From Streptomyces sp. NBC_01216 (lineage in GTDB: Bacteria; Actinomycetota; Actinomycetes; Streptomycetales; Streptomycetaceae), in the NCBI RefSeq assembly GCF_035994945.1, contig NZ_CP108677.1:3162001-3226000 (forward strand): a DNA stretch of 64,000 nucleotides. Direction: 5' to 3'. Every line of letters begins with the position of its first letter. The first letter of the stretch is position 1. This document shows positions 32,945 through 41,827 of the stretch, one piece after another. Under the pieces are notes generated by a model. It made no database searches. It was not told the origin of the DNA and was given only the letters and a program-made list of their open reading frames with translations. The position numbers and the translations under genes were made by a program.

Positions 32945-33774
32945 AGGCGCCCCAGCTGTCGCTCGGCCACTGAGGAGATGTCCTTCTTGGAGATCTTCTT
33001 GGTGTCGAACATGAAGACCTCGACGGCGATGTCGCCGCGGCTGAGGTAGGCGCGGGCCTCGTAGAAGTCGAGGTAGCCCGCTTTCCTCTTCACCGGGAAG
33101 ACATAGAAGCGGCCGTTGGCGGAGCCCTTGAGCGCCACGCCCTCGTTCTCGGCGTACTCGTCGTCGGCCATGTACGACATCTGTTCTTCGGCGTGGTCCC
33201 GCGAGCCGAGAACGTCGCTGGGGCGGTACTGCACCAGCCGGATCTCGGTCACCCGGTACTGGCCCGTCTTCCAGGACGTGGCCGCGATACGGCGGATCCC
33301 GCTCTCCAGCTGGTAGCCGAGGGCCCGGCCGGGATGGTTGAAATCGTCGGCGTACTCGGGCAGGGTCACCCAGCCGTCGTCGTCCGTGAAGTCCGTCTTC
33401 TTCGCTCCCGCCGGTTTGGGCAGCAGCAGCTTGCGCAGATCCCCGTTCGTCTTGACCGCGCGGTCCTCGGTGGCCGACAGCGGCTCGATCGTGCCGCCCT
33501 TCGGCAGCGGCTTCGGGTAGGCGAGACCCGGCTGGTTGAGGGCCGGCAGCGCTGTCGGTTCGCGCTGGGCCTGAACGCCGTATCCCACGGCCGTGCCACC
33601 GACGAGACCGAGGACGGCGGCGACGGCGATCAGGGCGACGGTCCGGCCGGTCCGGCGGGTGCGCGGCGGCGTGGCCTCGGGCGGGCCGCCGGAGTCGACG
33701 GCGGCGACGGAGTCCTCCGGTCCGTCTGTCGTGGTGTCGGTTGTCTGTATGGCTTCCAAAGGGGGTCCCCCCAC
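32941..33774 (-). CDS. Membrane-anchored protein, paralogue 1 of an operon
   Basis: A 277-residue protein: disordered acidic N-terminus (EAIQTTDTTTDGPEDSVAA), one membrane helix (RTVALIAVAAVLGLVGGTAVGYGV), and an extracytoplasmic domain with the shared motif DLRKLLLPKPAGAKKTD, DDGWVTLPEYADDFNHPGRA and a C-terminal strand pair (GDIAVEVFMFDTKKISKKD). The GTG at 33774 is used; a TTG five codons later after GGGGGGACC is an alternative. First gene of the operon, divergent from the DsrE-like gene. Function unknown. Confidence 0.72.
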   Translation of the reverse strand: MGGPPLEAIQTTDTTTDGPEDSVAAVDSGGPPEATPPRTRRTGRTVALIAVAAVLGLVGGTAVGYGVQAQREPTALPALNQPGLAYPKPLPKGGTIEPLSATEDRAVKTNGDLRKLLLPKPAGAKKTDFTDDDGWVTLPEYADDFNHPGRALGYQLESGIRRIAATSWKTGQYRVTEIRLVQYRPSDVLGSRDHAEEQMSYMADDEYAENEGVALKGSANGRFYVFPVKRKAGYLDFYEARAYLSRGDIAVEVFMFDTKKISKKDISSVAERQLGRL

Positions 33775-33865
33775 GAGACCTGAATCGCAGATTCCTTAAC
33801 CTGCGCACCCCTCTGACTCACGAGTGACGCATGGGGTTGTAGAGGTTCGCATTACAGTTCGGCAT

Positions 33866-34228
33866 ATGGCGAAGAAGCTCGTGATCAAGGTGACCGCCGG
33901 GGACGATGCCCCCGAACGCTGCTCGCAGGCCTTCACGGTGGCCGCCGTCGCAGTCGCCAGCGGAGTGGAGGTATCGCTCTGGCTGACGGGCGAGGCGTCG
34001 TGGTTCGCGCTCCCCGGACGTGCGGCGGAGTTCGAGCTGCCGCACGCGGCGCCCCTTCCGGACCTGATCGACGCGATCCTGGCGGCGGGACGGCTGACCC
34101 TGTGCACGCAGTGCGCGGCCCGCCGCGAGATCACCGAGAAGGATCTCCTGGACGGCGTCCGTATCGCCGGCGCGCAGGTCTTCGTCCAGGAGGCGATGGC
34201 CGACGAGACCCAGGCCCTCGTCTACTGA
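33866..34228 (+). CDS. DsrE family protein
   Basis: A 120-residue protein of the DsrE/DsrF fold: MAKKLVIKVTAGDDAPERCSQA forms strand 1 and the first helix, followed by GVEVSLWLTGEASWFALPG and LTLCTQCAARREITEKDLLDGVRIAG. A CxxC pair (LCTQCA) sits where sulfur-relay members keep their reactive cysteine. Start ATG 33866 is preferred over an upstream GTG because the family begins at the first strand. A role in sulfur or redox chemistry is possible, and a sulfurtransferase gene lies 0.8 kb away. Confidence 0.8.
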   Translation: MAKKLVIKVTAGDDAPERCSQAFTVAAVAVASGVEVSLWLTGEASWFALPGRAAEFELPHAAPLPDLIDAILAAGRLTLCTQCAARREITEKDLLDGVRIAGAQVFVQEAMADETQALVY

Positions 34229-34297
34229 CCGCGACCCCGCCCCGCTCCGTCCGGCTCAGGGGCGCTGCTCCAGGCACTGCGCTGCTCCAGGCGCGGC

Positions 34298-34561
34298 TCA
34301 GGGCTCGTGGCGCTTCTTGCCGTCGAGTTCGTCCCACCACTCGTCCGACGTGGGGTCACCGGAGGGGTCGTCCCACCAGCGGTCCTCGGGCCCCCGCCGG
34401 TTCGCGATCATCGCGGCGACGGGCGGGATGACCATGGCCACCACGCACATCCCGATGGCGGCCGGCATGGAGAACAGGCGTACGACGGCCCAGGCGCCCA
34501 CGAAGAGGACCAGGCAGGCACCCATCATCCAGAAGTAGACGTGCCGACGCCGCGCGTACAC
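34298..34561 (-). CDS. DUF3099 family small membrane protein
   Basis: An 87-residue protein with two membrane helices (FWMMGACLVLFVGAWAVVRLF and AIGMCVVAMVIPPVAAMIA) and an acidic, Trp-rich C-terminus (EDRWWDDPSGDPTSDEWWDELDG). The pattern NRRGPEDRWW after helix 2 is typical of DUF3099. The start is GTG 34561. It converges on the DsrE-like gene. Function unknown. Confidence 0.82.
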   Translation of the reverse strand: MYARRRHVYFWMMGACLVLFVGAWAVVRLFSMPAAIGMCVVAMVIPPVAAMIANRRGPEDRWWDDPSGDPTSDEWWDELDGKKRHEP

Positions 34562-34586
34562 CCCTTCAGGATACGACCGCGGGCAA

Positions 34587-34651
34587 GCCGGAGGGCCGTG
34601 CCTCAGGTCCTGGTACGGGCGTCCAACCCCCAGGAGGCACGGCCCTCCGGC
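34587..34651 (-). terminator. Hairpin after the DUF1416 gene
   Basis: Eighteen-base arms (34587-34604 and 34634-34651, GCCGGAGGGCCGTGCCTC type) are perfectly complementary around a 29-base loop whose ends can also pair. It starts 18 bp after the DUF1416 stop on the minus strand. Confidence 0.7.
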
Positions 34652-34668
34652 CGTTCACGGGTCGCGGA

Positions 34669-34956
34669 TCAGACCGCGATGGCGACCTCCGCGAGGCCAC
34701 CCTTCTGCGCCACGACCTGGCGGTCGGCGGTGCCGCCGGGGACCAGGGCGCGTACGGTCCAGGTGCCCTCGGCCGCGTAGAAGCGGAACTGACCGGTGGC
34801 GGAGGTCGGGACCTCGGCCGTGAACTCGCCGGTCGAGTCGAGAAGGCGGACGTAACCGGTGACGGGCTCGCCGTCCTTGGTCACGAAGCCCTGGATGGTG
34901 GTCTCACCGGGCTTGATCGTCGAGGCGTCGGGGCCGCCGGGCTGCGCTCCACACAT
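34669..34956 (-). CDS. DUF1416 domain-containing protein
   Basis: A 95-residue protein beginning MCGAQPGGPDASTIKPGETTI, the standard DUF1416 start with the conserved Cys2, followed by an immunoglobulin-like beta sandwich (QGFVTKDGEPVTGYVRLLDS, GQFRFYAAEGTWTVRALVPGG). It lies 51 bp downstream of the sulfurtransferase gene on the same strand, a pairing that is nearly constant in actinomycetes and suggests it is a partner or sulfur acceptor. Biochemical role unproven. Confidence 0.88.
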   Translation of the reverse strand: MCGAQPGGPDASTIKPGETTIQGFVTKDGEPVTGYVRLLDSTGEFTAEVPTSATGQFRFYAAEGTWTVRALVPGGTADRQVVAQKGGLAEVAIAV

Positions 34957-35007
34957 GATGTTCTGTCCTTGTCGTCGAGGGGTCCGGAGGAGGGGAGGTC
35001 CGGGGCC

Positions 35008-35853
35008 TTACTTGTTGGCGCCGAGCTCGATCGGCACGCCGACGAGGGAGCCGTACTCGGTCCAGGAGCCGTCGTAGTTCTTGACGTTCTCGACACCGAG
35101 CAGCTCGTGCAGCACGAACCAGGTCAGCGCGGAGCGCTCACCGATGCGGCAGTACGCGATGGTGTCCTTCGCCAGGTCGACCCGCTCCTGCTCGTAGAGG
35201 GCCTTGAGCTCGTCGTCCGACTTGAAGGTGCCGTCGTCGTTGGCGTTCTTCGACCACGGGATGTTGCGGGCGCTCGGCACGTGACCGGGGCGCTGGGACT
35301 GCTCCTGCGGAAGGTGGGCCGGGGCGAGCAGCTTGCCGGAGAACTCGTCGGGCGAGCGGACGTCGACCAGGTTCCGGCTGCCGATCGCGGCGACCACGTC
35401 GTCGCGGAAGGCGCGGATCGCGGTGTTCTGCGCCTTGGCCTTGTAGTCGGTCGCGGGGCGGGCCGGCACCTCGGCGCCGTCGACCAGGTCGCGGGAGTCG
35501 AGCTCCCACTTCTTGCGACCGCCGTCGAGGAGCTTCACGTTCTCGTGGCCGTAGAGCTTGAAGTACCAGTAGGCGTAGGAGGCGAACCAGTTGTTGTTGC
35601 CGCCGTAGAGAACCACGAGCGTGTCGTTGGCGATGCCCTTGGCCGACAGGAGCTTCTCGAAGCCCTCCTGGTCGACGAAGTCACGGCGGACCGGGTCCTG
35701 GAGGTCCTTCGTCCAGTCGATCCGGATGGCGTTCCTGATGTGGTTCTTCTCGTAGGCCGAGGTGTCCTCGTCGACCTCGACGAGGGCGACCTTCGGGTCG
35801 TCGAGGTGGGCCTCGACCCAGTCGGCGTCTACCAGGACGTCGCTGCGGCTCAT
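35008..35853 (-). CDS. sseA: Thiosulfate/3-mercaptopyruvate sulfurtransferase
   Basis: A 281-residue tandem-rhodanese enzyme transferring sulfane sulfur from thiosulfate or mercaptopyruvate to an acceptor. The N-terminal inactive rhodanese domain has LYGGNNNWFASYAYWYFKLYG and LLDGGRKKW; the C-terminal active domain has LVDVRSPDEFSG and the loop AYCRIGERSA with the catalytic cysteine. CRIGERS is the form seen in actinobacterial CysA/SseA proteins. It is followed by the DUF1416 gene and preceded by a short Cys-containing leader reading frame. The symbol is by family, not certain. Confidence 0.9.
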   Translation of the reverse strand: MSRSDVLVDADWVEAHLDDPKVALVEVDEDTSAYEKNHIRNAIRIDWTKDLQDPVRRDFVDQEGFEKLLSAKGIANDTLVVLYGGNNNWFASYAYWYFKLYGHENVKLLDGGRKKWELDSRDLVDGAEVPARPATDYKAKAQNTAIRAFRDDVVAAIGSRNLVDVRSPDEFSGKLLAPAHLPQEQSQRPGHVPSARNIPWSKNANDDGTFKSDDELKALYEQERVDLAKDTIAYCRIGERSALTWFVLHELLGVENVKNYDGSWTEYGSLVGVPIELGANK

Positions 35854-36000
35854 GCTGTTCTCCTCCGGGGCAGTGTTCGGCGGTGTGGTGCGGTGTGGCG
35901 CAGGGTGGTGCGGGTACGCGTCATGGTGTGCGTACGGACTGCACGGAGACCCCGACTTCGCGTCAAAGGGCCTGAGGAATACGGGAATCGAGCGTCCCGC

Positions 36001-36081
36001 TCAGACGGAGCGACAGAGCATGGCGGCGACGCGGCACAGGTCTACTGCCCGCCGCTTCGTGAGATCCGCCTGTCGCTTCAT
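36001..36081 (-). CDS. Leader peptide with Cys codons before the sulfurtransferase
   Basis: A 26-residue reading frame with ATG at 36081 after GAGGG. It starts MKRQADLTKRRAVDLCRVAA and ends MLCRSV, with Cys codons at 16 and 23. Streptomyces genes for sulfur and cysteine metabolism often carry such RRAVDLCRVA-type leaders, and short Cys-codon upstream frames act as cysteine-responsive attenuators in mycobacteria. The 147 bp between it and the sulfurtransferase start would be the switch region. Apart from it, an operator-like repeat and a terminator, the 35854-36283 gap shows nothing else. Confidence 0.75.
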   Translation of the reverse strand: MKRQADLTKRRAVDLCRVAAMLCRSV

Positions 36082-36122
36082 GCCCTCGATCGTAGGGACG
36101 GACAGGCGGCCGTGTCACCGGC

Positions 36123-36141
36123 GTGTCACATTTTGAGACAC
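36123..36141. promoter_or_regulatory. GTGTC-N9-GACAC inverted repeat
   Basis: GTGTCACATTTTGAGACAC lies about 40 bp upstream of the leader peptide start, and another GTGTCAC word is at 36112-36118. It is locally AT-rich and may be an operator or part of the promoter of the sulfurtransferase transcript. Confidence 0.35.
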
Positions 36142-36183
36142 GATCGTCCGAGATGCGGGATGAGAGGGCTCCGGAAACAGCGT

Positions 36184-36209
36184 CGGACGCCCCGCGGGCG
36201 GGGCGTCCG
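36184..36209 (-). terminator. Terminator after the DUF2993 gene
   Basis: CGGACGCCCCG pairs perfectly with CGGGGCGTCCG around CGGG, 75 bp beyond the DUF2993 stop and before the sulfurtransferase promoter. Confidence 0.6.
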
Positions 36210-36283
36210 GCCAGCGCTTCTACGGTTCGGACGAGGACGTCTCAACATGTGGCATGCTCGTGTCCGAGGGGTGTCAGGGCGTC

Positions 36284-36973
36284 TCAGCCGGCGAGAGCCA
36301 CGTCCGTGCCGGTCACCGAGACGGCCACGCCGTCCTCACGGGCCTCGACCCGCTCCAACTCCATACCGGCCGGCAGACCGCCGATCTCCCGGTCGAAGTC
36401 CGTGCGCTCGCGGATCGCGTCCTCGATGCCGGGAACGCCTTCCAGCGGCACCTTGTCGGCACGCACCCGGATGGTGTCCCCGTCCACCAGAGTCACCGAC
36501 GAGACCACGCTGCGCGTGATCGCGCGGCCCAGCACGTGCACCTGGCCGGTCACCTTGAGCTTGCCGTCACCGCCGTAGGCGACGACCACGTCCCGGTCGG
36601 CCGCGGCGGCGAGGTCCGCGTAGGAGATCAGCGCGGTGCCGGTGGCCGAGCGCGCCCGCGCGCTGGTGTAACCGGCGCCGAGGGTCACGTCGTGGAGCGT
36701 GGCCGTCAGCTCGCCGATCCGGAGGTTCTTGGCACCGGCGCGGGCCTCGACACCGGTCAGTCTCACCTCGACCTCGTCCAGGCGCTTGTCCATGACCTGT
36801 GTCAGGAAGGGGAAGCCCTTGATGTCGACGTCCGTCGAACCCGCCCGCGCGGAGCCCAGCCGGACGCGGTCGGCCGCCTCCGACTCGGCGTAGGCCACGG
36901 CGAGGCGGTCCAGGCCCACGAAGATCCCGCCCAGCACAACGGCGAGGATCAGCAATACGCGCAGTGCTCGCAT
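36284..36973 (-). CDS. LmeA-like DUF2993 lipid-binding protein
   Basis: A 229-residue exported protein with one N-terminal hydrophobic segment (VLLILAVVLGGIFVGLDRLAV) followed by a DUF2993 domain (DVDIKGFPFLTQVMDKRLDEVEVRLTG ... in two blocks, ITRSVVSSVTLVDGDTIRVRA). Members such as mycobacterial LmeA bind phospholipids and support cell-envelope glycolipid synthesis. The GFPFLTQ motif is the best family marker. It is 141 bp downstream of the large membrane-protein gene, on the same strand, and closes with its own hairpin. Confidence 0.85.
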   Translation of the reverse strand: MRALRVLLILAVVLGGIFVGLDRLAVAYAESEAADRVRLGSARAGSTDVDIKGFPFLTQVMDKRLDEVEVRLTGVEARAGAKNLRIGELTATLHDVTLGAGYTSARARSATGTALISYADLAAAADRDVVVAYGGDGKLKVTGQVHVLGRAITRSVVSSVTLVDGDTIRVRADKVPLEGVPGIEDAIRERTDFDREIGGLPAGMELERVEAREDGVAVSVTGTDVALAG

Positions 36974-37084
36974 GACCTGTACGTCCCCCCAAGGTGTGTG
37001 CGCCGACGACGCCGGCCCCCCGACACGAAGATCGACGCGTCGGGGGGCCGGTTGGTTCCCGCGGGCGCCTGCCGGTCCGCCTCT

Positions 37085-37107
37085 CGGCCGTAGGCCACCC
37101 GACAGGC
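37085..37107 (-). repeat. Dispersed 3'-end repeat, copy 1
   Basis: On the minus strand GCCTGTCGGGTGGCCTACGG plus CCG lies 8 bp after the stop of the membrane-protein gene. Two more copies with 1-4 differences lie at 51491 and 62549, each just after a gene's stop codon. Confidence 0.7.
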
Positions 37108-37114
37108 TCTCAGC

Positions 37115-38446
37115 TCAGACCAGGACGCGGCCGAGCAGGTGGACGGCGGGAGCTGCGAGCGCCAGCGGCAGTGCGACACCGGCCGTCATGTGCACGAAGC
37201 GGGACGGGTAGTCGTAGGCGGCGACCCGCAGGCCGGCCAGTGCGCAGGCACCGGCACCCAGGCCCAGCAGCGCTCCCGAGGCCACTCCCGCGCCCCCGAG
37301 GGACCCGGCCACGATCCCGGCGCCCGCGGCGGCCAGCAGCGCCACCACGACGGAGACCGGTGCGGGCAGCGGCAGCGCGCGGGCCGGTACGGCCGCGGCG
37401 ACCGCGAGCGCGCCCGCGATCACGGCCTCCGGGGCCGCGCCGAGGTGACCGGTGGCCACGATCGTCAGCGCCGCCGAGGCGACGGTGGCCATCAGGCCGT
37501 ACATCCGCTCGTCCGGGTCGGCGTGGCTTCGCAACTGGAGGACGAGCGTGAGCAGCACCCAGACACCGAGGGTGCCGAGGATCGCGGCGGGCGCGTGCGC
37601 GCGGCCGGTGGCCAGCAGGACGACGTCGGCGGCGAGTCCGCCGGCGAAGGCGAGGGCGATACCCTGCCGGGCCGGCCACATGCCGTTGAGCCGGAACCAG
37701 CCCGCCGCGGTGACCGCCTGGAGCAGCACGACCGGCAGGAGCAGTCCGTACGGGCCGAGGGCCGCGCCGACGGCGAGCAGGACGCCGAGGACGGCGGTGA
37801 GGACGGCCGGCCGCATCCCGGGGTCGATGATCGGCGAACGGCCCTCGGCACGGGCACGCTGCGCGTCGGTGATCCGGGCACTGCCCGTGACGGTGGCGGT
37901 GGAGTAGGCGGGCCCGTCCGCGGGCTCCGTCACCGGCTCCGTCGCGGGCCGCGGTGCGGCCGGCGCCTCCGGCGGCAACGGCTGGGCGACCTGCGTGCCG
38001 TACGGGGTGTACGAGTCCGCCGGGGCTTGCGTGCCGTGCGTCGCGTACGGGTCCGAGGCGGTCTGAGCGCCGTGCGTTCCGTACGCGCCGGAGGAGGTCT
38101 GCGTGCCGTACGCGCCGGAGGGCGCCGCCGGTACCTGCGTGCCGTACGTGACGTACGGGTCCGAAGGGACCTGCGGGTACGGGGTGACGGGCGGGTACGG
38201 GTCGGTTCCCGGCGAAGCGGGAGGGGCGCCGGAATGGTCGGCCGGGTACGCGGCCCGCGGCTGCTGCCGGTACTCCTCCTGGTACGCCCCGGTCCCTCCC
38301 GGCCCGACCGTGGGCTGGTAACGGGTGTCCCAGGTCTGGCCCTCCCACGTCTGGGTGACCTCGGGGTCCGGGTGACCGCCGCCGGGGTCCCGGTGCCCGC
38401 GCCCCGTGGCGTAGGGATCGTACGGATGCTGCGGATCGCTGCTCAT
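37115..38446 (-). CDS. Large membrane protein with Tyr/Gly/Pro-rich head
   Basis: A 443-residue protein. The first 200 residues are low-complexity, with YGTQ/YGTH-type repeats ([19 protein letters not shown]) and many Pro and Asp, probably cytoplasmic and disordered. The rest contains about ten hydrophobic segments ([58 protein letters not shown] and others). No transporter family signature was recognised. The ATG at 38446 is 10 bp after the stop of the MoaD-like gene, so both are on one transcript. Function unknown. Confidence 0.78.
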   Translation of the reverse strand: MSSDPQHPYDPYATGRGHRDPGGGHPDPEVTQTWEGQTWDTRYQPTVGPGGTGAYQEEYRQQPRAAYPADHSGAPPASPGTDPYPPVTPYPQVPSDPYVTYGTQVPAAPSGAYGTQTSSGAYGTHGAQTASDPYATHGTQAPADSYTPYGTQVAQPLPPEAPAAPRPATEPVTEPADGPAYSTATVTGSARITDAQRARAEGRSPIIDPGMRPAVLTAVLGVLLAVGAALGPYGLLLPVVLLQAVTAAGWFRLNGMWPARQGIALAFAGGLAADVVLLATGRAHAPAAILGTLGVWVLLTLVLQLRSHADPDERMYGLMATVASAALTIVATGHLGAAPEAVIAGALAVAAAVPARALPLPAPVSVVVALLAAAGAGIVAGSLGGAGVASGALLGLGAGACALAGLRVAAYDYPSRFVHMTAGVALPLALAAPAVHLLGRVLV

Positions 38447-38456
38447 GCTGTGCGGT

Positions 38457-38711
38457 TCACCCTCCTGCGAACGGCGGGAGCACCTCGACCGTGCCGCCCT
38501 CGGCAAGCCGTACCGTCTCATGGTCGCGGGTCCCGACGGGGTCACCGTCGACGAGGAACGAACACCGCTGGAGCACCCGGACGAGCTCGCCCGGGTGCTT
38601 CCCGCGGGCCGCTTCCAGCGCCTGCGCCAGCGTCTCGGCGGTGTACGGCTCCTCGGCGACACCGGCGGCGGCCTTGGCCGCGGCCCAGTAGCGGATCGTC
38701 CCCGCTGCCAT
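38457..38711 (-). CDS. MoaD/ThiS family sulfur carrier
   Basis: An 84-residue ubiquitin-fold protein: [19 protein letters not shown], then [30 protein letters not shown], then [13 protein letters not shown]. The C-terminal Gly-Gly is where a thiocarboxylate is formed, and LPPFAGG is the MoaD-type ending, suggesting molybdopterin synthase small subunit or a related carrier. The ATG at 38711 follows AAGGGAG. No other molybdopterin genes are near. It lies 45 bp after the hydrolase gene. Confidence 0.85.
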   Translation of the reverse strand: MAAGTIRYWAAAKAAAGVAEEPYTAETLAQALEAARGKHPGELVRVLQRCSFLVDGDPVGTRDHETVRLAEGGTVEVLPPFAGG

Positions 38712-38756
38712 AGCGGCGCTCCCTTCGTTCGTGTGCGCGCCGCTCCCCATGATGGG

Positions 38757-39566
38757 CTATCGGGCCACCAGCCAGTCCCCGAGGCGGGCGAGCAGCTCGT
38801 CGTCGGCCGCGTTCTCCGCGTGGCCCATGCCGGGCTCCAGCCAGAGTTCGGCCGGTCCGGCCGCCGCCAGCATGCGGGGATGGTCGACGGGGAAGTACGG
38901 GTCCCGGTCGCCGTGCACGATCAGCAGGGGTGTCGGGGCGATCAGCGGGACCGCCTCGACGGGGGACAGCGGCACGGGGTCCCAGGGCCGGTGGTCGATC
39001 CGGGTGCGCAGCCCGAAGCGGCCGACCAACCGGCCCACCGGCCGGGTGATCAGCCAGTGGACGCGCCGCATCGACGGCGTCCCCCGGTAGTACCAACGGG
39101 CGGGGGCGCTCACGGCGGCCACCGCGTCGGTGTGCCCGCCGTCACGCCCCCGCTCGAGCGCCGCGTGCCGGAGGACCACCGAGCCACCCATCGAGAAGCC
39201 GACCGTCACCACCCGGGAGTGACCCCGCTCACGGGCCCAGCGCACCGCCGCCGAGAGGTCGAGCACCTCACGGTCGCCGACGGTGGAGACCCCCGCGGAG
39301 CGGCCGTGGCCGCGGAAGGAGAAGGTCACGACCGCCGCGTGGGCGGAGAGCACCCGGGCGGCCCGCCGGACGGAGGGCCGGTCGGCCGCGCCGGTGAACC
39401 CGTGTGCGACGACCACGGCCGTATCGCTGACTCCCGCCGTACACGGCTCGTACACCGCTTCGATACGGACACCGTCATCCGCGAGCAACACGGCCCGCCG
39501 AGCAGTGGACCGGGCCGCCGCCGCGCCCCCGCGCGCGGCGCGAGGGAACGAGGAATCATCCACCAT
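38757..39566 (-). CDS. Alpha/beta hydrolase
   Basis: A 269-residue hydrolase. The nucleophile elbow is VGFSMGGS (G-x-S-x-G), the oxyanion region is [16 protein letters not shown], the acid is near [13 protein letters not shown] and the catalytic His is in GMGHAENA. The substrate is not evident; esterase or lipase-like activity is the usual role. The ATG at 39566 is chosen because GAGGG lies upstream; an ATG at 39596 lacks one. It is divergent from glnR and heads a run with the MoaD-like and membrane-protein genes. Confidence 0.85.
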   Translation of the reverse strand: MVDDSSFPRAARGGAAAARSTARRAVLLADDGVRIEAVYEPCTAGVSDTAVVVAHGFTGAADRPSVRRAARVLSAHAAVVTFSFRGHGRSAGVSTVGDREVLDLSAAVRWARERGHSRVVTVGFSMGGSVVLRHAALERGRDGGHTDAVAAVSAPARWYYRGTPSMRRVHWLITRPVGRLVGRFGLRTRIDHRPWDPVPLSPVEAVPLIAPTPLLIVHGDRDPYFPVDHPRMLAAAGPAELWLEPGMGHAENAADDELLARLGDWLVAR

Positions 39567-39618
39567 GTGAAATCGGCCCTCTGCCTCGGAACTCATGTGA
39601 GCTATTCTGCTTGCCAGA

Positions 39619-39650
39619 GGATCCGGGCAACGCAGCCCCCGGGTCCTTTT
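39619..39650 (+). terminator. Terminator-like hairpin in the glnR leader
   Basis: GGATCCGGG (39619-39627) pairs with CCCGGGTCC (39638-39646) with one mismatch and is followed directly by TTTTGTGTTT. It resembles an intrinsic terminator, yet no gene on this strand ends upstream: the nearest upstream gene is divergent. A second hairpin (GCTCTCG/CGAGAGC) follows near 39690-39710. Confidence 0.5.
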
Positions 39651-39857
39651 GTGTTTCCCGGCCGTTGTTACGGCCAGATGAACAAAAGCTCTCGTGGGCG
39701 CGAGAGCCGCACCGCAGGACCAGCCGATCAAGTGCCGCAGACGCCCCGCACGCCTGGAGGCGTGAGGGGATCCCCTCTCGCAGGGACGAGGAGGACTCGA
39801 CGTTATGGGCGAGCGAACGAAGGACGACCGACCGACGACCCGGGCAGGTGGGGCGCG

Positions 39858-40658
39858 ATGAGTTCACTGCTGCTCCTGACCAACGCACTCCAGCCGTCGA
39901 CCGAGGTGCTCCCCGCACTCGGCCTGCTGCTGCACAACGTGCGGGTGGCCCCTGCCGAGGGCCCCGCGCTGGTCGACACCCCCGGTGCCGACGTCATCCT
40001 CATCGACGGCCGCCGCGACCTCCCACAGGTACGCAGCCTCTGTCAGCTGCTCCGCTCCACGGGCCCCGGCTGCCCCCTGATCCTGGTCGTCACCGAGGGC
40101 GGCCTCGCGGCGGTCACCGCCGACTGGGGCATCGACGACGTGCTGCTCGACACGGCGGGCCCGGCCGAGGTCGAGGCGCGGCTGCGGCTCGCGATGGGCC
40201 GCCAGCAGATCGTCTCCGACGACTCCCCGATGGAGATCCGCAACGGCGACCTCTCGGTGGACGAGGCGACCTACAGCGCCAAGATCAAGGGCCGGGTCCT
40301 GGACCTGACCTTCAAGGAGTTCGAGCTCCTGAAGTACCTCGCTCAGCACCCCGGCCGGGTCTTCACCCGGGCGCAGCTCCTCCAGGAGGTCTGGGGCTAC
40401 GACTACTTCGGCGGCACCCGAACGGTCGATGTCCACGTACGGAGGCTCCGGGCCAAGCTCGGACCCGAGCACGAGTCGCTGATCGGCACCGTCCGCAACG
40501 TCGGCTACCGCTTCGTCACCCCGGAGAAGGTGGAGCGCGCGGCGGAGGAGGCCCGGGTCAAGGAGGAGGCCCGGGTCAAGGACGCCGCGCGGGACGTCAC
40601 TCCGACGGAGGACACGGCCGACGTACCGGCGGCAGCGGTGCGGCCTGCCGGTGGGTAG
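39858..40658 (+). CDS. glnR: Nitrogen response regulator GlnR
   Basis: A 266-residue OmpR-type regulator that controls nitrogen assimilation genes (glnA, glnII, amtB and others). The sequence [20 protein letters not shown] and the remainder match S. coelicolor GlnR closely as recalled. The receiver keeps D50 (VILIDGRRD) but lacks the usual N-terminal acidic pair, in line with GlnR being an atypical, phosphorylation-independent orphan regulator. The winged-helix domain ([38 protein letters not shown]) is followed by a charged tail with an [16 protein letters not shown] repeat. No kinase gene is adjacent. Confidence 0.95.
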   Translation: MSSLLLLTNALQPSTEVLPALGLLLHNVRVAPAEGPALVDTPGADVILIDGRRDLPQVRSLCQLLRSTGPGCPLILVVTEGGLAAVTADWGIDDVLLDTAGPAEVEARLRLAMGRQQIVSDDSPMEIRNGDLSVDEATYSAKIKGRVLDLTFKEFELLKYLAQHPGRVFTRAQLLQEVWGYDYFGGTRTVDVHVRRLRAKLGPEHESLIGTVRNVGYRFVTPEKVERAAEEARVKEEARVKDAARDVTPTEDTADVPAAAVRPAGG

Positions 40659-40682
40659 GTCCCCCCGCGTAGACTGCCGCGC

Positions 40683-41705
40683 GTGGCCAAGGTGACGCGG
40701 GACGACGTAGCGCGACTGGCGGGTACTTCGACCGCCGTCGTGAGCTACGTCATCAACAACGGACCCCGGCCGGTCGCCCCGGCCACGCGCGAGCGTGTCC
40801 TCGCCGCCATCAGGGAGCTGGGCTACCGCCCGGACCGGGTGGCCCAGGCGATGGCCTCGCGGCGCACCGACCTCATAGGCATGATCGTCCCGGACGCGCG
40901 GCAGCCGTTCTTCGCGGAGATGGCGCACGCGGTCGAGCAGGCCGCCGCCGAGCGCGGCAAGATGGTCCTCGTCGGGAACTCCGACTACCGGGACGAACGC
41001 GAGATCCACTACCTCCGCGCCTTCCTCGGGATGCGGGTCTCCGGCCTGATCCTGGTCAGCCAGGGAATGAGCGAGCAGGCCGCGAGCGAGATCGAGGCAT
41101 GGGACGCGCGGGTGGTGCTGCTGCACGAGCGGCCCGAGGCGCTCGACGACGTGGCCGTCGTCACGGACGACATCGGCGGCGCCCAGCTCGCCACCCGGCA
41201 CCTCCTGGAGCACGGCCACCCCTACGTGGCCTGTCTCGGCGGCGTGCCGAGCACCCCGGCCGTCGGCGACCCGGTCGCGGACCACGTCGAGGGATGGCGG
41301 CGCGCGATGGTGGAGTCCGGGCGCTCGGTCGAGGGCCGGTTGTTCGAGGCGCCGTACAACCGCTACGACGCGTACCGGATCGCCTTGAAGATCCTCGCCG
41401 GGCCCGACTGCCCGCCGGCCATCTTCTGCTCCACCGACGACCAGGCCTTCGGCGTGCTGCGCGCCGCCCGCGAGCTGCGGATCGACGTGCCGGGAGAGCT
41501 GGCCGTGGCGGGCTTCGACGACGTGAAGGAAGCGGCGCTGACGGATCCGCCGCTGACCACGATCTCCTCCGACCGCCCGGCGATGGCCCGGGCGGCGGTG
41601 GACCTCGTGCTGGACGACTCACTGCGGGTGGCGGGACCCCGGCGGGAGCGGGTGAAGCAGTTCCCCTCGGCGCTGATCCTCCGCCGTAGCTGCGGCTGCG
41701 GATAA
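40683..41705 (+). CDS. LacI family transcriptional regulator
   Basis: A 340-residue repressor: N-terminal HTH ([25 protein letters not shown]), hinge ([23 protein letters not shown]) and a periplasmic-binding-protein-like sugar domain ([74 protein letters not shown] in blocks). It ends with RRSCGCG. The GTG at 40683 starts [10 protein letters not shown]. It is 24 bp downstream of glnR in the same direction and could be read through from it. The ligand is unknown; no sugar gene is adjacent. Confidence 0.92.
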   Translation: MAKVTRDDVARLAGTSTAVVSYVINNGPRPVAPATRERVLAAIRELGYRPDRVAQAMASRRTDLIGMIVPDARQPFFAEMAHAVEQAAAERGKMVLVGNSDYRDEREIHYLRAFLGMRVSGLILVSQGMSEQAASEIEAWDARVVLLHERPEALDDVAVVTDDIGGAQLATRHLLEHGHPYVACLGGVPSTPAVGDPVADHVEGWRRAMVESGRSVEGRLFEAPYNRYDAYRIALKILAGPDCPPAIFCSTDDQAFGVLRAARELRIDVPGELAVAGFDDVKEAALTDPPLTTISSDRPAMARAAVDLVLDDSLRVAGPRRERVKQFPSALILRRSCGCG

Positions 41706-41775
41706 GGCCCCCGTCGGGGTCAGGGCACCACCCCGCCCCACTTCCTTATTTCGGGCATACAGGGTTCTGTCGGGC

Positions 41776-41808
41776 TTCTCAGGACGTGCTCAGGAAGCTC
41801 TCATGAAC
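41776..41808 (+). promoter_or_regulatory. Three 11-bp direct repeats before the HtrA gene
   Basis: TTCTCAGGACG, TGCTCAGGAAG and CTCTCATGAAC are contiguous 11-base units sharing (G/T)CTCA. OmpR-family regulators bind such helically phased direct repeats, and the mycobacterial MprA box also contains paired CTCA words. Most likely bound by the response regulator encoded 1.2 kb downstream. It ends 19 bp before the HtrA start. Confidence 0.65.
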
Positions 41809-41827
41809 GGCTCGCAGAGTCATTGCC

